The notes below the pieces were generated by a model. That model worked only from the letters and a program-made list of their open reading frames with translations. It was not told the origin of the DNA and did not search any database. A DNA stretch of 64,000 nucleotides from Selenomonas dianae (GTDB lineage: Bacteria > Bacillota > Negativicutes > Selenomonadales > Selenomonadaceae), in the NCBI RefSeq assembly GCF_030644225.1, contig NZ_CP128650.1:754001-818000 (forward strand). The letters are read 5' to 3'. Shown here piece after piece: positions 26,849-35,645 of the stretch. Position 1 is the first letter of the stretch, and every line of letters begins with the position of its first letter. A program made the translations under genes and the position numbers.

Positions 26849-28042
26849 AATCTGCGCGAAGAGAGCGGCGGTTGCACGCTGCATCTCTTCAGTATCATGC
26901 GCGTAGAGGTTCTGGGTAATGGAGACATCCGCATGACCGAGCCGGGCGGCAACATCGATAGGGTTTGCCCCCGCCTCAATGAGTTTGGTTGCGTGCGTAT
27001 GGCGAAAGCTGTGTGAGTTCAGCCCCAAGGAACGCAGCCGCCCGTGCAGAGCCATATAATAGATCGGTAGTCCGAACTTGTCCGTACAGACGAGCGGGCA
27101 AAGATGAAAACCTGTCGGCGGGGTTTCTATTTTCGGCGCGGTATAAAGACTGCGCTCGGCGGTTTCATAGACACGCTGGTAGGCATTGCCAAAACGAAGC
27201 TCGTTCTCTGTTTGCACCCGCTTCCAATGGGTGAGCTCTGTCATCAGGATCTCATCCATATAAATCTCGCGTGTGCTTGTTCGGGTCTTCGGATCAGCGA
27301 AATAGCACTGCCTCTTTGCGCCGACAGTTGCGAGCTGGCGACGGATGTAGATTCTTTGGTTCTGCATATCGACATCGTCCCACATAAGCCCGAGTACTTC
27401 ACCGATGCGTGCGCCCGTGTGATATGCAAGAATCAATGGTATATGGTACTTGTGTCCGCGTGGGAACTTTTCCATGAGCGCATGGAACTGTTCCCCCGTG
27501 ATGATGGTACGTTCTACAATTTTCGCAGGTGCTGATCGGGGGACACGGATATCGGTGCACGGGTTGCTGAGGATGAGCTCTGCCGGATAGACCGCGTATT
27601 TGAGTGCAAGGGATAAAATAGACTTGGAAAGGGAAAGTGATCTTTTGGAAAGCCCGCGTTTGGCAAGCCTTTTCATCCAGGTGTCGACATCGCGGGGGCG
27701 GATATCCTGCACGTGGAGATCGCCGAGGAGCGGGATGATCCGTACGCGGATCACAGAGCTATAGTTGTGATAGGTTCCGCGTGTCACATTCGGGCGCATG
27801 ACATTTTCAAGCCATGCGGTGAGATAGTCGCGCAGCCTCACCCGCTCGCTTGTGATGCCGATGTTGCCGGACTTCCAGTCTGCGTATGCGGCAACACCTG
27901 CGTCATACGCCTCCTGCTCCGTCGCATAGCCGCCCTTCTCGATGGCGCGGCGTTTGCCTGTGGTCGGGTTCTTTCCCGCGTCAAAGGAGTAGGAGTAGGT
28001 GCTGCCGCGTTTTCGCGTGCGGATCGTTGCTTTTTTCGCCAT
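26837..28042 (-). CDS. int: Tyrosine recombinase/integrase of the prophage
   Basis: A 401-residue phage integrase. An N-terminal AP2-like arm-binding domain is followed by a SAM-like core-binding domain (LRDYLTAWLENVM) and the catalytic domain with GARIGEV (Arg), HSFRHTH (His-x-x-Arg) and GHADVSITQNLYAHD (His and nucleophilic Tyr). The ATG at 28042 is preceded by GGAGGTG; an upstream in-frame ATG lacks one. It is a close paralogue of the integrase at 61355-62518, sharing an identical stretch around YADWKSGNIGITSERV. Confidence 0.95.
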   Translation of the reverse strand: MAKKATIRTRKRGSTYSYSFDAGKNPTTGKRRAIEKGGYATEQEAYDAGVAAYADWKSGNIGITSERVRLRDYLTAWLENVMRPNVTRGTYHNYSSVIRVRIIPLLGDLHVQDIRPRDVDTWMKRLAKRGLSKRSLSLSKSILSLALKYAVYPAELILSNPCTDIRVPRSAPAKIVERTIITGEQFHALMEKFPRGHKYHIPLILAYHTGARIGEVLGLMWDDVDMQNQRIYIRRQLATVGAKRQCYFADPKTRTSTREIYMDEILMTELTHWKRVQTENELRFGNAYQRVYETAERSLYTAPKIETPPTGFHLCPLVCTDKFGLPIYYMALHGRLRSLGLNSHSFRHTHATKLIEAGANPIDVAARLGHADVSITQNLYAHDTEEMQRATAALFAQIVDK

Positions 28043-28074
28043 AATAATACACCTCCGGAAATCATATGTGGAAT

Positions 28075-28181
28075 AATCCCCGAAGGTGTGATATACTTTC
28101 GCTTGAGAGTGCGGGCATATCTCCTCGGGGATTGCTTGCTTCACCGCTCACCGTGTTGGCGCACGGTGGGCGGTTTTTTTT
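28075..28181 (+). ncRNA. Two-hairpin structure with terminator opposite the integrase leader
   Basis: Stem A (AATCCCCGA 28075-28083 with TCGGGGATT 28125-28133) and stem B (CCGCTCACCGTG 28144-28155 with CACGGTGGGCGG 28162-28173, one wobble pair) are followed by eight T residues on the plus strand. A TATACT at 28092-28097 with a weak TGGAAT 17 bases upstream could start a short plus-strand RNA antisense to the integrase leader. Alternatively the structure acts in the minus-strand leader. The same layout precedes the second integrase. Confidence 0.5.
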
Positions 28182-28193
28182 ATTTCTGATGCG

Positions 28194-28406
28194 TCAATCC
28201 CAGTTAATATCTTCCATGAGCACTGCTCTGTCGTTCTCAAAGTCAGCGCGGGCACTCTCCAAATCCGCGCGCTCCATTGGCGTGAGCTTCGTGAAATCAG
28301 GATCCCATGCAAGAACAAGTTTCTTCATAAACGCGAGAGCGAAGTCCTGATCGACTTCCGGCAGGAAATTATAGAGACGCAGCATCTCTTGTTCGTTAGC
28401 CGTCAT
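28194..28406 (-). CDS. Probable antitoxin of a RelE-type module
   Basis: A 70-residue acidic protein encoded 12 bases downstream of a RelE-like toxin and ending in MEDINWD, a tail style common among small antitoxins of Bacillota. No DNA-binding domain is obvious. The assignment rests mainly on its position. Confidence 0.6.
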   Translation of the reverse strand: MTANEQEMLRLYNFLPEVDQDFALAFMKKLVLAWDPDFTKLTPMERADLESARADFENDRAVLMEDINWD

Positions 28407-28418
28407 GTCATAGCCTCC

Positions 28419-28712
28419 TTATTTGTAGATATCACCACGAGAACCGATATCGAGAATACGAAGGGTGTCTGATACGATTTCGTAAATGATACGATATTTT
28501 CCAATACGTAAACGATACACTCCCGTAAACTGCCCCTGCATTAGCTTTATATCGCCCTTGGGAGGGTGCTGCAGCAGCCCGTTAATGCCTTCTCTGATTC
28601 GTTGTTTTGTAACTCGATCCAGTGGATTAAGGGATTTCTGAGCCTCCTTAGAGAACTTAACTTCCAGTTGAGCCTCGCTCGCACGCGAATCGAACCATTT
28701 CGAAAACTCCAT
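28419..28712 (-). CDS. RelE/ParE-family toxin
   Basis: A 97-residue protein of the RelE/ParE superfamily. Recognisable features are VKFSKEAQKSLNPLD, the HPPKGDIKLMQGQFTGVYRLRIGKYRIIYEI-type core (basic strand plus R-x-R-I-x-Y pattern) and the terminal ILDIGSRGDIYK. RelE members cleave mRNA on the ribosome, while ParE members poison gyrase; sequence by eye does not decide. The toxin gene precedes the antitoxin gene, as in higBA modules. About 15 residues precede the usual start of the fold. Confidence 0.82.
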   Translation of the reverse strand: MEFSKWFDSRASEAQLEVKFSKEAQKSLNPLDRVTKQRIREGINGLLQHPPKGDIKLMQGQFTGVYRLRIGKYRIIYEIVSDTLRILDIGSRGDIYK

Positions 28713-28724
28713 ACAGATGCCTCC

Positions 28725-29657
28725 CTACAACGTCACATTATACATAACGACCTTACCGATCAGGCGAAGATCATCGCAATTATCATAGCTAAATACAATA
28801 TCCCGAAAGGAAGGATCGCTACTGTCCGGTCGAAAGACGTATTCTTCGTGTATCCTGTCATTGAAAAAGCGTTTCACAGAGTATTCTCCACAATTCTGGA
28901 TGACAACAATATCACCGTCTGTTACGGAGGAAGAATCACTGTTTTTTAACACCGCAATGATTGCACCATCCTCGATCACGTTATTCATGCTCTCGCCATT
29001 GACAGGCATGAGTATGATATTCGGATTACGTGCGTATCGTCCGAGCATCAGGTCTGGAACGGAAACGAGGGGGAGTTCTGCTATTGCCTCTACTTCCTCC
29101 AAAGCACCAGCGGAAACTCCATAAGGGACGTATTGATATAGGTAGGATTCTGTGTAGGGGGCACGGAGATTCTCTTGCATGGCGTCTTCGTCGCGTGCTT
29201 TTTTGAACTCCTCATATTTATCGACATCATCTCCGAATATTTCGGGGATTTCCTCGTCGTACATATCGTGGTCTAGATAAAATTGATAGATTGACTTGTC
29301 GTAGTAGTTACAAAGTTTTCTCAAAAGAAAGAAATTAATGGGCTCTATCCCAGCCTCATAGTCCTCGAGATCTTTCTCGGGGATTTTTGTTTCTTTCGAT
29401 AACTCACCAAGTGTTAGACCTGCCCATCGACGTTCGTCACCTAGTGCGCTCGCTATTCTGTCATCGGCAATGAGGTCGGAATCTGTGAGATAGTCTGTTG
29501 TCACTCTGTACTTAGATGCCATCTCTCTCAATAAAGGAATTGGAGGCTCACGCCGTTCACGCTCATAGTTGCTTAGCGTATTTTGGGGGATGCCGAGTTC
29601 TTTTGCAAAATCAATTTGATTAAGCCCGAGCATCTGTCTAAGCTGCTTTATTTTCAT
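28725..29657 (-). CDS. Phage repressor with two HTH domains and an S24 autocleavage domain
   Basis: A 310-residue CI/LexA-like repressor. First XRE helix-turn-helix at about 4-57 (LNQIDFAKELGIPQNTLSNY). A second HTH-like segment lies at about 78-125 (LTLGELSKETKIPEKDLEDY). The C-terminal S24 peptidase domain has the catalytic pair Ser223 (GESM) and Lys262 (YSVKRF). DNA damage would trigger self-cleavage and induction, as known for the family. The divergent promoter/operator region and the truncated cro gene lie just upstream. Confidence 0.92.
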   Translation of the reverse strand: MKIKQLRQMLGLNQIDFAKELGIPQNTLSNYERERREPPIPLLREMASKYRVTTDYLTDSDLIADDRIASALGDERRWAGLTLGELSKETKIPEKDLEDYEAGIEPINFFLLRKLCNYYDKSIYQFYLDHDMYDEEIPEIFGDDVDKYEEFKKARDEDAMQENLRAPYTESYLYQYVPYGVSAGALEEVEAIAELPLVSVPDLMLGRYARNPNIILMPVNGESMNNVIEDGAIIAVLKNSDSSSVTDGDIVVIQNCGEYSVKRFFNDRIHEEYVFRPDSSDPSFRDIVFSYDNCDDLRLIGKVVMYNVTL

Positions 29658-29734
29658 AGGGCATCCGCCTTTCGTAGGATGATTTTTCTTCATAATATCA
29701 CAAATAGCGATAAAGTCAAGAAAAATAAAATCCC

Positions 29735-29773
29735 ATATTGACTAATATCGCATATTGAGATATACTTTATATC
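29735..29773 (+). promoter_or_regulatory. Early lytic promoter with overlapping operators
   Basis: A near-consensus promoter, TTGACT (29738-29743), 17 bases, TATACT (29761-29766), points to cro. Three dyads cover it: ATATTGACTAATAT at 29735-29748 over the -35, AATAT-CGC-ATATT at 29744-29756 in the spacer, and GATATACTTTATATC at 29759-29773 over the -10. Repressor binding there would block the promoter. Confidence 0.8.
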
Positions 29774-29801
29774 ACAAAACGGGATATATGGAGGTGATAG
29801 T

Positions 29802-29884
29802 GTGAGAGAATATCTCGTAAAATTGCGTGAAAGTAGAGGGCTGACCCAAGTTGAAGCCGCGAAAAAGCTGCTGATTTCCCAAAG
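29802..29884 (+). pseudogene. Truncated Cro-like HTH regulator
   Basis: About 27 residues of an XRE-type DNA-binding protein remain (MREYLVKLRESRGLTQVEA, then a second-helix LLISQS). The frame then runs into sequence belonging to the DUF2815 gene, where a deletion has joined the two. GGAGGTGATAG precedes the start. Confidence 0.8.
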
Positions 29885-30256
29885 CTCGCCAATAAGAACG
29901 GCGTCGTCCCGAAGAACCTCAAGCTCCCACTGCGTGATGGTGATGAAGATCGTCCGGACGATGATGCATACGCCGGATGCTATTTCCTCAACGCCAACGC
30001 AAGCGCGGACCACCCGCCTAAGATCGTCGATCGCCGTGTTGAGCCAGTTATGGATCGCTCGGAGGTGTACTCTGGGTGCTACGCCAACGTCAGCGTCACG
30101 TTCTTCGCGTTCAACACGCAGGGCAATGTCGGCATCGGATGCGGGCTCGGCAACATCCAGAAGGTGCGCGACGGCGATCACCTGACAGGCGAACGCTCTG
30201 CCGACGAGGACTTCGAGGATCTCGGCAGCGACGATGACGACGATTTTCTCAGCTGA
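29882..30256 (+). pseudogene. 5'-truncated DUF2815 phage protein (ssDNA-binding type)
   Basis: The frame starting LANKNGVVPKNLKLPLRDGD and containing YSGCYANVSVTFFAF and GIGCGLGNIQKVRDG is the C-terminal two thirds of a DUF2815 protein, a phage family encoded beside the DNA polymerase. It ends in the acidic tail DDDDDFLS typical of single-strand-binding proteins. The N-terminal part was lost by the deletion at about 29880-29890. A late ATG at 30050 could start a 68-residue remnant. Confidence 0.8.
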
Positions 30257-30267
30257 TCGATAGAGCG

Positions 30268-30296
30268 GAGCCCGTGCGGAATATCCGTACGGGCTC
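30268..30296 (+). terminator. GC hairpin between the DUF2815 remnant and DNA polymerase
   Basis: GAGCCCGTGCGGA pairs with TCCGTACGGGCTC around a 3-base loop (one wobble). No T tract follows, so it may be a processing or stability element rather than a strong terminator. Confidence 0.5.
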
Positions 30297-30310
30297 TTAG
30301 AGGTATTCAG

Positions 30311-32284
30311 ATGATACTATCCATTGACATAGAGACCTACAGCGATCTCGACATTAAGAAGGTCGGAGGGTACAAATACGCCGAGAACTGTGAGGTGATG
30401 CTCTTCGCGTATGCGTGGGACGATGCACCCGTGCAGATCGTAGACTTCACAGCGGGCGAAGAGCTCCCTGCGGACGTTCTCGCAGCACTCACGGATAACG
30501 AGGTCATGAAATGCGCTTATAACGCGCAGTTCGAACGCACGGTGCTCAGTCATTTCCTGCACCGCCGTAGCCCTGACGTGCCGTTTCAGTTCCTCGACCC
30601 CGTCGGCTGGTCATGCACGATGGTACACGCCCTGACGCTGGGGCTTCCAGGAGGGCTTGAGGGCGTATCAAAGGCACTGCGCCTTGCAGACGATAAGGCA
30701 AAAATGAGCGTTGGCAAACAGCTCATCACGTATTTCTGCAAGCCATGCAAACCGACAAAGATCAACGGTGGTCGCGAAAGGAATCTACCGGAGCACGCGC
30801 CGGAGAAATGGGCGCTGTTCAAGGAGTACTGCGTGCGCGACGTTGTAGCAGAGCGGGAGATCCGTAAACGCTTCGCGAGCTATTCGCTGAGTGACCGCGA
30901 AAAGCGGCTTTGGGAGCTCGATCAACGTATCAACGATCGCGGTGTCCGCATCGATGCGCAGCTTGTGTCCGAGGCGATTGCGTTTGACGCGGACTTCAAA
31001 GGGCGCGTTATCGCACAGGCGGCAGAACTTACGGGGCTGCCGAATCCCGCGAGCGGCGAACAGCTTCGACGTTGGATTTATAGGGAAGAGGGCTTCGCCC
31101 CGGAGTCCCTCGCCAAAGATGTTCTGCCGGATGTGATCAAACGGGCACAAAAGCCCGCAGTCAAAGAGATGCTGCGACTCAAACAGCTCATGTCCAAGAC
31201 CTCCGTCAAAAAGTACGAGGCGATGCAGCGGGCACGCTGCGACGATGGCCGCGCGCACGGACTGCTCCAGTTCTACGGCGCGAATCGGACGGGGCGCTGG
31301 GCGGGGCGGCTCGTGCAGGTGCAGAACCTGCCGCGCAACTCGATGACAGAGCTTGACGATGCGCGGGCACTCCTTCGCAGTGGTGACGCGGACGCTCTTG
31401 AGATGATCTATGACCATCCGCTTGACGTTTTGTCACAGCTCATCCGTACCGCATTTGTTCCGCATAAGGGCTGCCGCTTCGTAGTTGCGGATTTCTCCGC
31501 GATTGAGGCGCGTGTGATCGCGTGGCTCGCCGGGGAAAAATGGCGCATGGAGGTCTTTGCCGAGGGCGGAGACATCTACTGTGCATCGGCATCCAAGATG
31601 TTCGGGGTGCCCGTCGAAAAGCACGGCATCAATGGGCATCTGCGGCAGAAAGGCAAGATCGCAGAGCTCGCCCTTGGGTATCAAGGCAGTATCGGCGCAC
31701 TCAAAGCGATGGGCGCGGATAAGCTCGGACTGAGCGATGAGGAGCTGCTGAAGATCGTTGACAGCTGGCGCAGGGCGAGCCCGCACATCAAGCAACTCTG
31801 GTATGACGTGGATGCGGCCGCCCTCGAGGCAGTCCGTGAGCGCAGGGCGGTGACACTGCATCACGGTGTCGCGTTCTCAACCCGTAAGGGCATCCTGTTC
31901 CTTCGGCTTCCGTCGGGACGCAGGCTTGCCTATGTGCGACCGATGACTGAGATCGAGCCCGCGTTTAACCGTGAGGGGATTACCTACGAAGGAGCGGAGC
32001 AGACTACGGGCAAGTGGGCACGTCTGCGCACCTACGGCGGCAAACTCGTCGAGAACATCGTCCAGGCAATCGCGCGTGACTGTCTCGCCGTTGCCATGAC
32101 GCGGCTTGAGGCGGCGGGATATCGGATCGTGATGCACATCCACGATGAGGTTGTGATCGAGTGTCCCGCCGATGCGTGTGACCTGACGGACGTATGCCGC
32201 ATTATGGGAGAGCCAATCGGATGGGCAAAGGGACTGATTTTGACCGCCGACGGCTACATCACGGACTACTACAAGAAAGACTAG
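30311..32284 (+). CDS. Phage family A DNA polymerase
   Basis: A 657-residue polymerase of the phage type paired with DUF2815/DUF2800 proteins. The N-terminal 3'-5' exonuclease domain begins with SIDIETYSDLDIKKVG (Asp/Glu metal ligands) and contains CAYNAQFE. The polymerase domain has ADFSAIEARVIAWLAG (motif A), RQKGKIAELALGYQGS (motif B/O-helix, Arg and Lys) and MHIHDEVVIE (motif C). It is full length and open while its neighbours are damaged. Upstream hairpin and AGAGGTATTCAG precede the start. Confidence 0.93.
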   Translation: MILSIDIETYSDLDIKKVGGYKYAENCEVMLFAYAWDDAPVQIVDFTAGEELPADVLAALTDNEVMKCAYNAQFERTVLSHFLHRRSPDVPFQFLDPVGWSCTMVHALTLGLPGGLEGVSKALRLADDKAKMSVGKQLITYFCKPCKPTKINGGRERNLPEHAPEKWALFKEYCVRDVVAEREIRKRFASYSLSDREKRLWELDQRINDRGVRIDAQLVSEAIAFDADFKGRVIAQAAELTGLPNPASGEQLRRWIYREEGFAPESLAKDVLPDVIKRAQKPAVKEMLRLKQLMSKTSVKKYEAMQRARCDDGRAHGLLQFYGANRTGRWAGRLVQVQNLPRNSMTELDDARALLRSGDADALEMIYDHPLDVLSQLIRTAFVPHKGCRFVVADFSAIEARVIAWLAGEKWRMEVFAEGGDIYCASASKMFGVPVEKHGINGHLRQKGKIAELALGYQGSIGALKAMGADKLGLSDEELLKIVDSWRRASPHIKQLWYDVDAAALEAVRERRAVTLHHGVAFSTRKGILFLRLPSGRRLAYVRPMTEIEPAFNREGITYEGAEQTTGKWARLRTYGGKLVENIVQAIARDCLAVAMTRLEAAGYRIVMHIHDEVVIECPADACDLTDVCRIMGEPIGWAKGLILTADGYITDYYKKD

Positions 32285-32296
32285 GAGGACTTACAA

Positions 32297-32605
32297 ATGA
32301 TTAAATCACAGATGGACCGGCAGCTCGGTGTGCTGAAGGAACTCGACGAGCTGATCGCACGGTCGGATGCAGAGGGGCAGACGGGTACGGCATCCGCCGA
32401 GGATGTGGATCACCTGCGCAGCTACGTCGCCGATATGCGGCGTGCGTGCAATGTCGCGATCGCGCTTGAGACGGCGCTGACACCTCCGAAGGAGGAGAAG
32501 AAAGCAGAGCCCACAGCGGAGGAGAAGAAGCCTGCAAAACGGAAGTCTCGTGCAAAGAAGGCAGAGCCGAAAACGGATGGCTTGACGAGGTGGCAACCGG
32601 GCTGA
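32297..32605 (+). CDS. Hypothetical phage protein with Lys/Ala/Glu-rich tail
   Basis: A 102-residue protein starting 12 bases after the polymerase, with AGGAGG upstream. A helical N-terminal part (DRQLGVLKELDELI) is followed by a low-complexity tail rich in Lys, Glu, Pro and Ala. Its end overlaps the next frame by 16 bases. Function unknown. Confidence 0.55.
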   Translation: MIKSQMDRQLGVLKELDELIARSDAEGQTGTASAEDVDHLRSYVADMRRACNVAIALETALTPPKEEKKAEPTAEEKKPAKRKSRAKKAEPKTDGLTRWQPG

Positions 32606-32892
32606 CTGCAGGCGCAAAGAAGCATCCGGGCGAAACGTGGCGGGGTATCCCTGCAGAAGAACACGCAGTACGGGCAATGCGCCATCTCTCGATGTGGCTT
32701 GCCGGCGATCGGAGTGACAGCCACATCATCAACGCGAGTATGCGCTGCATGATGGCGCGCGTAATGGAGAGGGAGGAGGATCAGAACTACGATCCCGAGG
32801 AGATTGATGCGCTCAGGGAGGAGAACAAGGCTCTGTGGGCAGAGTTGAGGAAGTATCGTCTGCGGGACTTGGAGGAGATGCGAATTGACTGA
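32590..32892 (+). CDS. Phage DUF5664-like (dATP/dGTP diphosphohydrolase-type) protein
   Basis: A 100-residue frame with the pattern GLTAGAKKHPGETWRGIP, EEHAVRAMRHL and SDSHIINASMRCMMA, as in small phage proteins annotated as dATP/dGTP diphosphohydrolase domain proteins. The GTG at 32590 is the only start offered. The same frame continues upstream as WLDEVA, suggesting the original gene began earlier and the junction with the preceding frame is altered. Activity is not established. Confidence 0.6.
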   Translation: MATGLTAGAKKHPGETWRGIPAEEHAVRAMRHLSMWLAGDRSDSHIINASMRCMMARVMEREEDQNYDPEEIDALREENKALWAELRKYRLRDLEEMRID

Positions 32893-32956
32893 CATAAAAC
32901 AGGTGCGGGCGTATCTCTGGCGTGTCCGCGACGCCGAGCGGGAGCTGAAACAGTGA
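32885..32956 (+). pseudogene. N-terminal fragment of a DUF1492/ArpU-like phage regulator
   Basis: A TTG-started frame of 23 codons, TDIKQVRAYLWRVRDAEREL, overlaps the previous stop and resembles the start of DUF1492-type late-operon regulators of phages. It ends at a TGA where the small terminase remnant begins. The resemblance is weak because the fragment is short. Confidence 0.4.
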
Positions 32957-33410
32957 ACGCTCGGCAAGAAGTATTGCGGGCAGGTTGTTGACAAAAGATA
33001 ACATTCAGCGTGAAATTTCGCGTCGTCAGAAAGACCTCCAAAGGCGAACGGAGATATCACAGGATCGTGTTGTCAGGGAGCTTGCACGGATTGCCTTTGC
33101 GGATGCGACGGACTATGCGCGGGTTGAGACGCGGATGATCGAAAAAGACGACGGCACCGAGGTCTCGTATCAGACGGTCACGCTCAAAAACACGGCAGAG
33201 CTATCGCCCGAGCAGCGTGCTGCGATTTCAGGAATCAAGCAGGGCGCGAACGGTATCGAGGTCAAACTCTGCGACAAGATCAAGGCCCTTGAGCTTCTGG
33301 GGAGCCATATCGGTATGTTTAACGACAAACTCGAGGTCAAGGCGACCGTTGATAATCCATTTGCAGGGCTTTCGACCGAGGAGCTGCGGAACGTGATCGA
33401 CAGTGGATAG
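32953..33410 (+). pseudogene. Small terminase subunit, 5' end damaged
   Basis: The frame from 32985 (LLTKDNIQREISRRQKDLQRRTEISQ region through VVRELARIAFADATDYARV to LSTEELRNVIDS) is the C-terminal two thirds of a phage TerS protein. A GTG at 32953 begins MNARQE, a typical TerS start, but that frame stops after 12 codons. About 45 N-terminal codons, including most of the DNA-binding HTH, are missing. Confidence 0.75.
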
Positions 33411-34797
33411 CAGGCTGATTCTTCAAGCAAAACTGGAACTTGCGCGGCGCGAGTTCTTTTTTTATTGCTGTCTGCGCGCGCCGGACTTCTACAAGCCAGA
33501 ACGCGACTATCTTCGTGAGCTCTGTGATGCGCTGCAGGCGTTCTACGAGGGCGAGGATGAGGTACTTGTCATCAACGAGCCGCCGCGTCACGGCAAGAGC
33601 CGCACGGCGGGGCTGTTCGTGGAGTGGATCCTCGGACGTAACCCGAAAGAGAAGATCATGACAGGATCGTATAACGAAACGCTCTCGACGGTGTTCTCGA
33701 AGAACGTGCGTAACAGCATCCAAGAGATCAAGGCGGATACCTAGCGCATCGTCTACAGCGACATCTTCCCCGGTGTCACGATCAAGGCGGGCGATGCGGC
33801 GATGAACCTGTGGAGCCTAGCAGGAGGGTATAACAGCTACCTCGCGACCTCTCCGACGGGCACAGCGACGGGTTTCGGCTGCTCGCTCATGATCATCGAC
33901 GACCTCATCAAGAACGCGGAGGAGGCATATAACGAGACGGTCAAAGAAAAGCATTGGGATTGGTTCACGAATACGATGCTCTCGCGTCTCGAGGAGGGCG
34001 GCAAGATCATTGTCATTATGACACGCTGGGCATCGGATGACCTCGCGGGCAATGTACTCAGACATTTCGCCGACCGTCGCATCCGGCACATCTCCATGAA
34101 GGCACTGCAGGACGACGGGACGATGCTCTGCGATGAAATTCTCTCGCGTAAGTCCTACGAGGACAAAGTGCGAGCGATGGGCGCGGATATTGCCTCTGCG
34201 AACTATCAGCAGGAGCCGATCGACATCAAGGGGCGGCTCTACAGCACGTTTAAGACCTACGATGATGTGCCGCGTGACGGTAGTGGGCATCCGCTTTTCA
34301 CATCGATCAAGGCGTATATCGACACGGCGGACACGGGCGAGGATTACCTGTGCACTATTGTCTATGGTGTCTACGCCAAAGAGGCGTATGTGCTCGACGT
34401 GCTCTACACGAAAGCCCCGATGGAGGAGACAGAGCCGTTGGCAGCGCAGATGCTCCACAAAAACGGCGTCAATATCGCGGATATCGAATCCAACTCCGGC
34501 GGGCGCGGGTTTGCGCGTTCGGTGGAGAGGCATCTGCGTGAGACGTTCGGCAGCAATAAGACCGTCATCCGCCCGTTTCATCAGTCGCGCAATAAGGCGG
34601 CACGGATCCTTTCCAATGCGACATGGGTGATGGAGCACATCTATTTCCCGACCAACTGGCGCGACCGTTGGCCGGAGTACTATGACGCCATGACGCGGTA
34701 TCAGCGCGAGGGCAAGAACAAGCACGATGACGCGCCCGATGCGACAACAGGCATTGCCGAGAAGATCGGCGCGGGTGATCTGTATAGTTTTGAGTAA
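33403..34797 (+). pseudogene. Large terminase subunit interrupted by a stop codon
   Basis: One reading frame covers a whole phage terminase large subunit except for a TAG at 33742-33744. Before it: INEPPRHGKSRTAG (Walker A region of the packaging ATPase) and MTGSYNETLS. After it: LMIIDDLIKNAEEA (Walker B), MTRWASDD (coupling motif) and the nuclease domain with DTADTGEDY. A single base change would restore the frame (465 codons). It overlaps the TerS remnant by 8 bases. Confidence 0.88.
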
Positions 34798-34809
34798 GGA
34801 GGTGGGGCA

Positions 34810-35375
34810 ATGTCCTTTATGGACGTGGTGCGGTTTATTATTCGTCGTGGTGCGGAATCCATCATGACCGAGGATGAATTTATCGAGGTTGAGACGGCTG
34901 CGTGGCTGGCATCCGAAAAACGCCGTCAGATGATGATCGGGCAGGCGTATGCGCGCGGTGAGCACGATGTACTCTACAAGACCCGCAGCGCGATCGGCGA
35001 CGGAGGCAAGAAAACCACGGTGCGGAATCTGCCGAATAATATCATCATCGACAACCAGTATGGCAAGCTCGTCAATCAAAAGGCAAGCTATCTGCTTGCG
35101 AAGCCCTTTGAGGTAAAGTCGGAGGACGAGGCATTCGGCGCACAGCTAAAGCCTGTGTTCAATCAGGGATTTCGCCGCACGCTGAAGCAGATCGGCGAGG
35201 ACTGCCTCAATACAGGCGTTGGGTATCTCTATCCGTACTTTGCGGATAACGAGCTGCGCTTTCGGCGATTCGCCCCCGAGGAGATTCTGCCATTCTGGAT
35301 GGACGATGCGCACGAGGAGCTCGCTTCATTCCTGCGCGTTTACACCCTCGAGTATTACGAGGGGCGCACGAAAAG
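34810..35375 (+). pseudogene. 3'-truncated portal protein
   Basis: The first 190 or so residues of an SPP1 Gp6-like portal protein: LPNNIIIDNQYGKLVNQKASYLL, FRRTLKQIGEDCLNTGVGYLY (internal part) and FAPEEILPFW. At about 35370 the sequence changes to holin-coding DNA in another frame. Full-length relatives are over 400 residues, so the protein is non-functional. Confidence 0.82.
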
Positions 35376-35644
35376 GCAGAGCATTTGTGCCGAAGATCCT
35401 CACCTATATTGGTGTCGTCGCGGCGGCGTTGACGTTGGATTTTATTCTGGTGAAGGCACACGCGCCCGCATTTGCCGCGACACTTGTCATCGGGTATCTC
35501 TCACTCACCGAGTTCATTTCAATCCTTGAGAATATGCAGAACGCGGGGATTGACGAGGCGGGGGCACTCGTTGAAATGGCACGCCGCAAAGGCGGCATTG
35601 GAAAGAGTACGGGCGAGAGCCCCAATGAGAAAGGAGAAAAATAA
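35376..35644 (+). pseudogene. 5'-truncated phage holin
   Basis: The frame containing KILTYIGVVAAALTLDF, LVIGYLSLTEFISILENM and a polar C-terminus matches the second half of a TcdE/Cp-1-type holin (membrane segments, then the EFISILEN pattern). A GTG at about 35388 could start an 85-residue product. The first membrane segment of a normal holin is missing. An amidase follows directly, the expected lysis order. Confidence 0.7.
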
Positions 35645-35645
35645 C

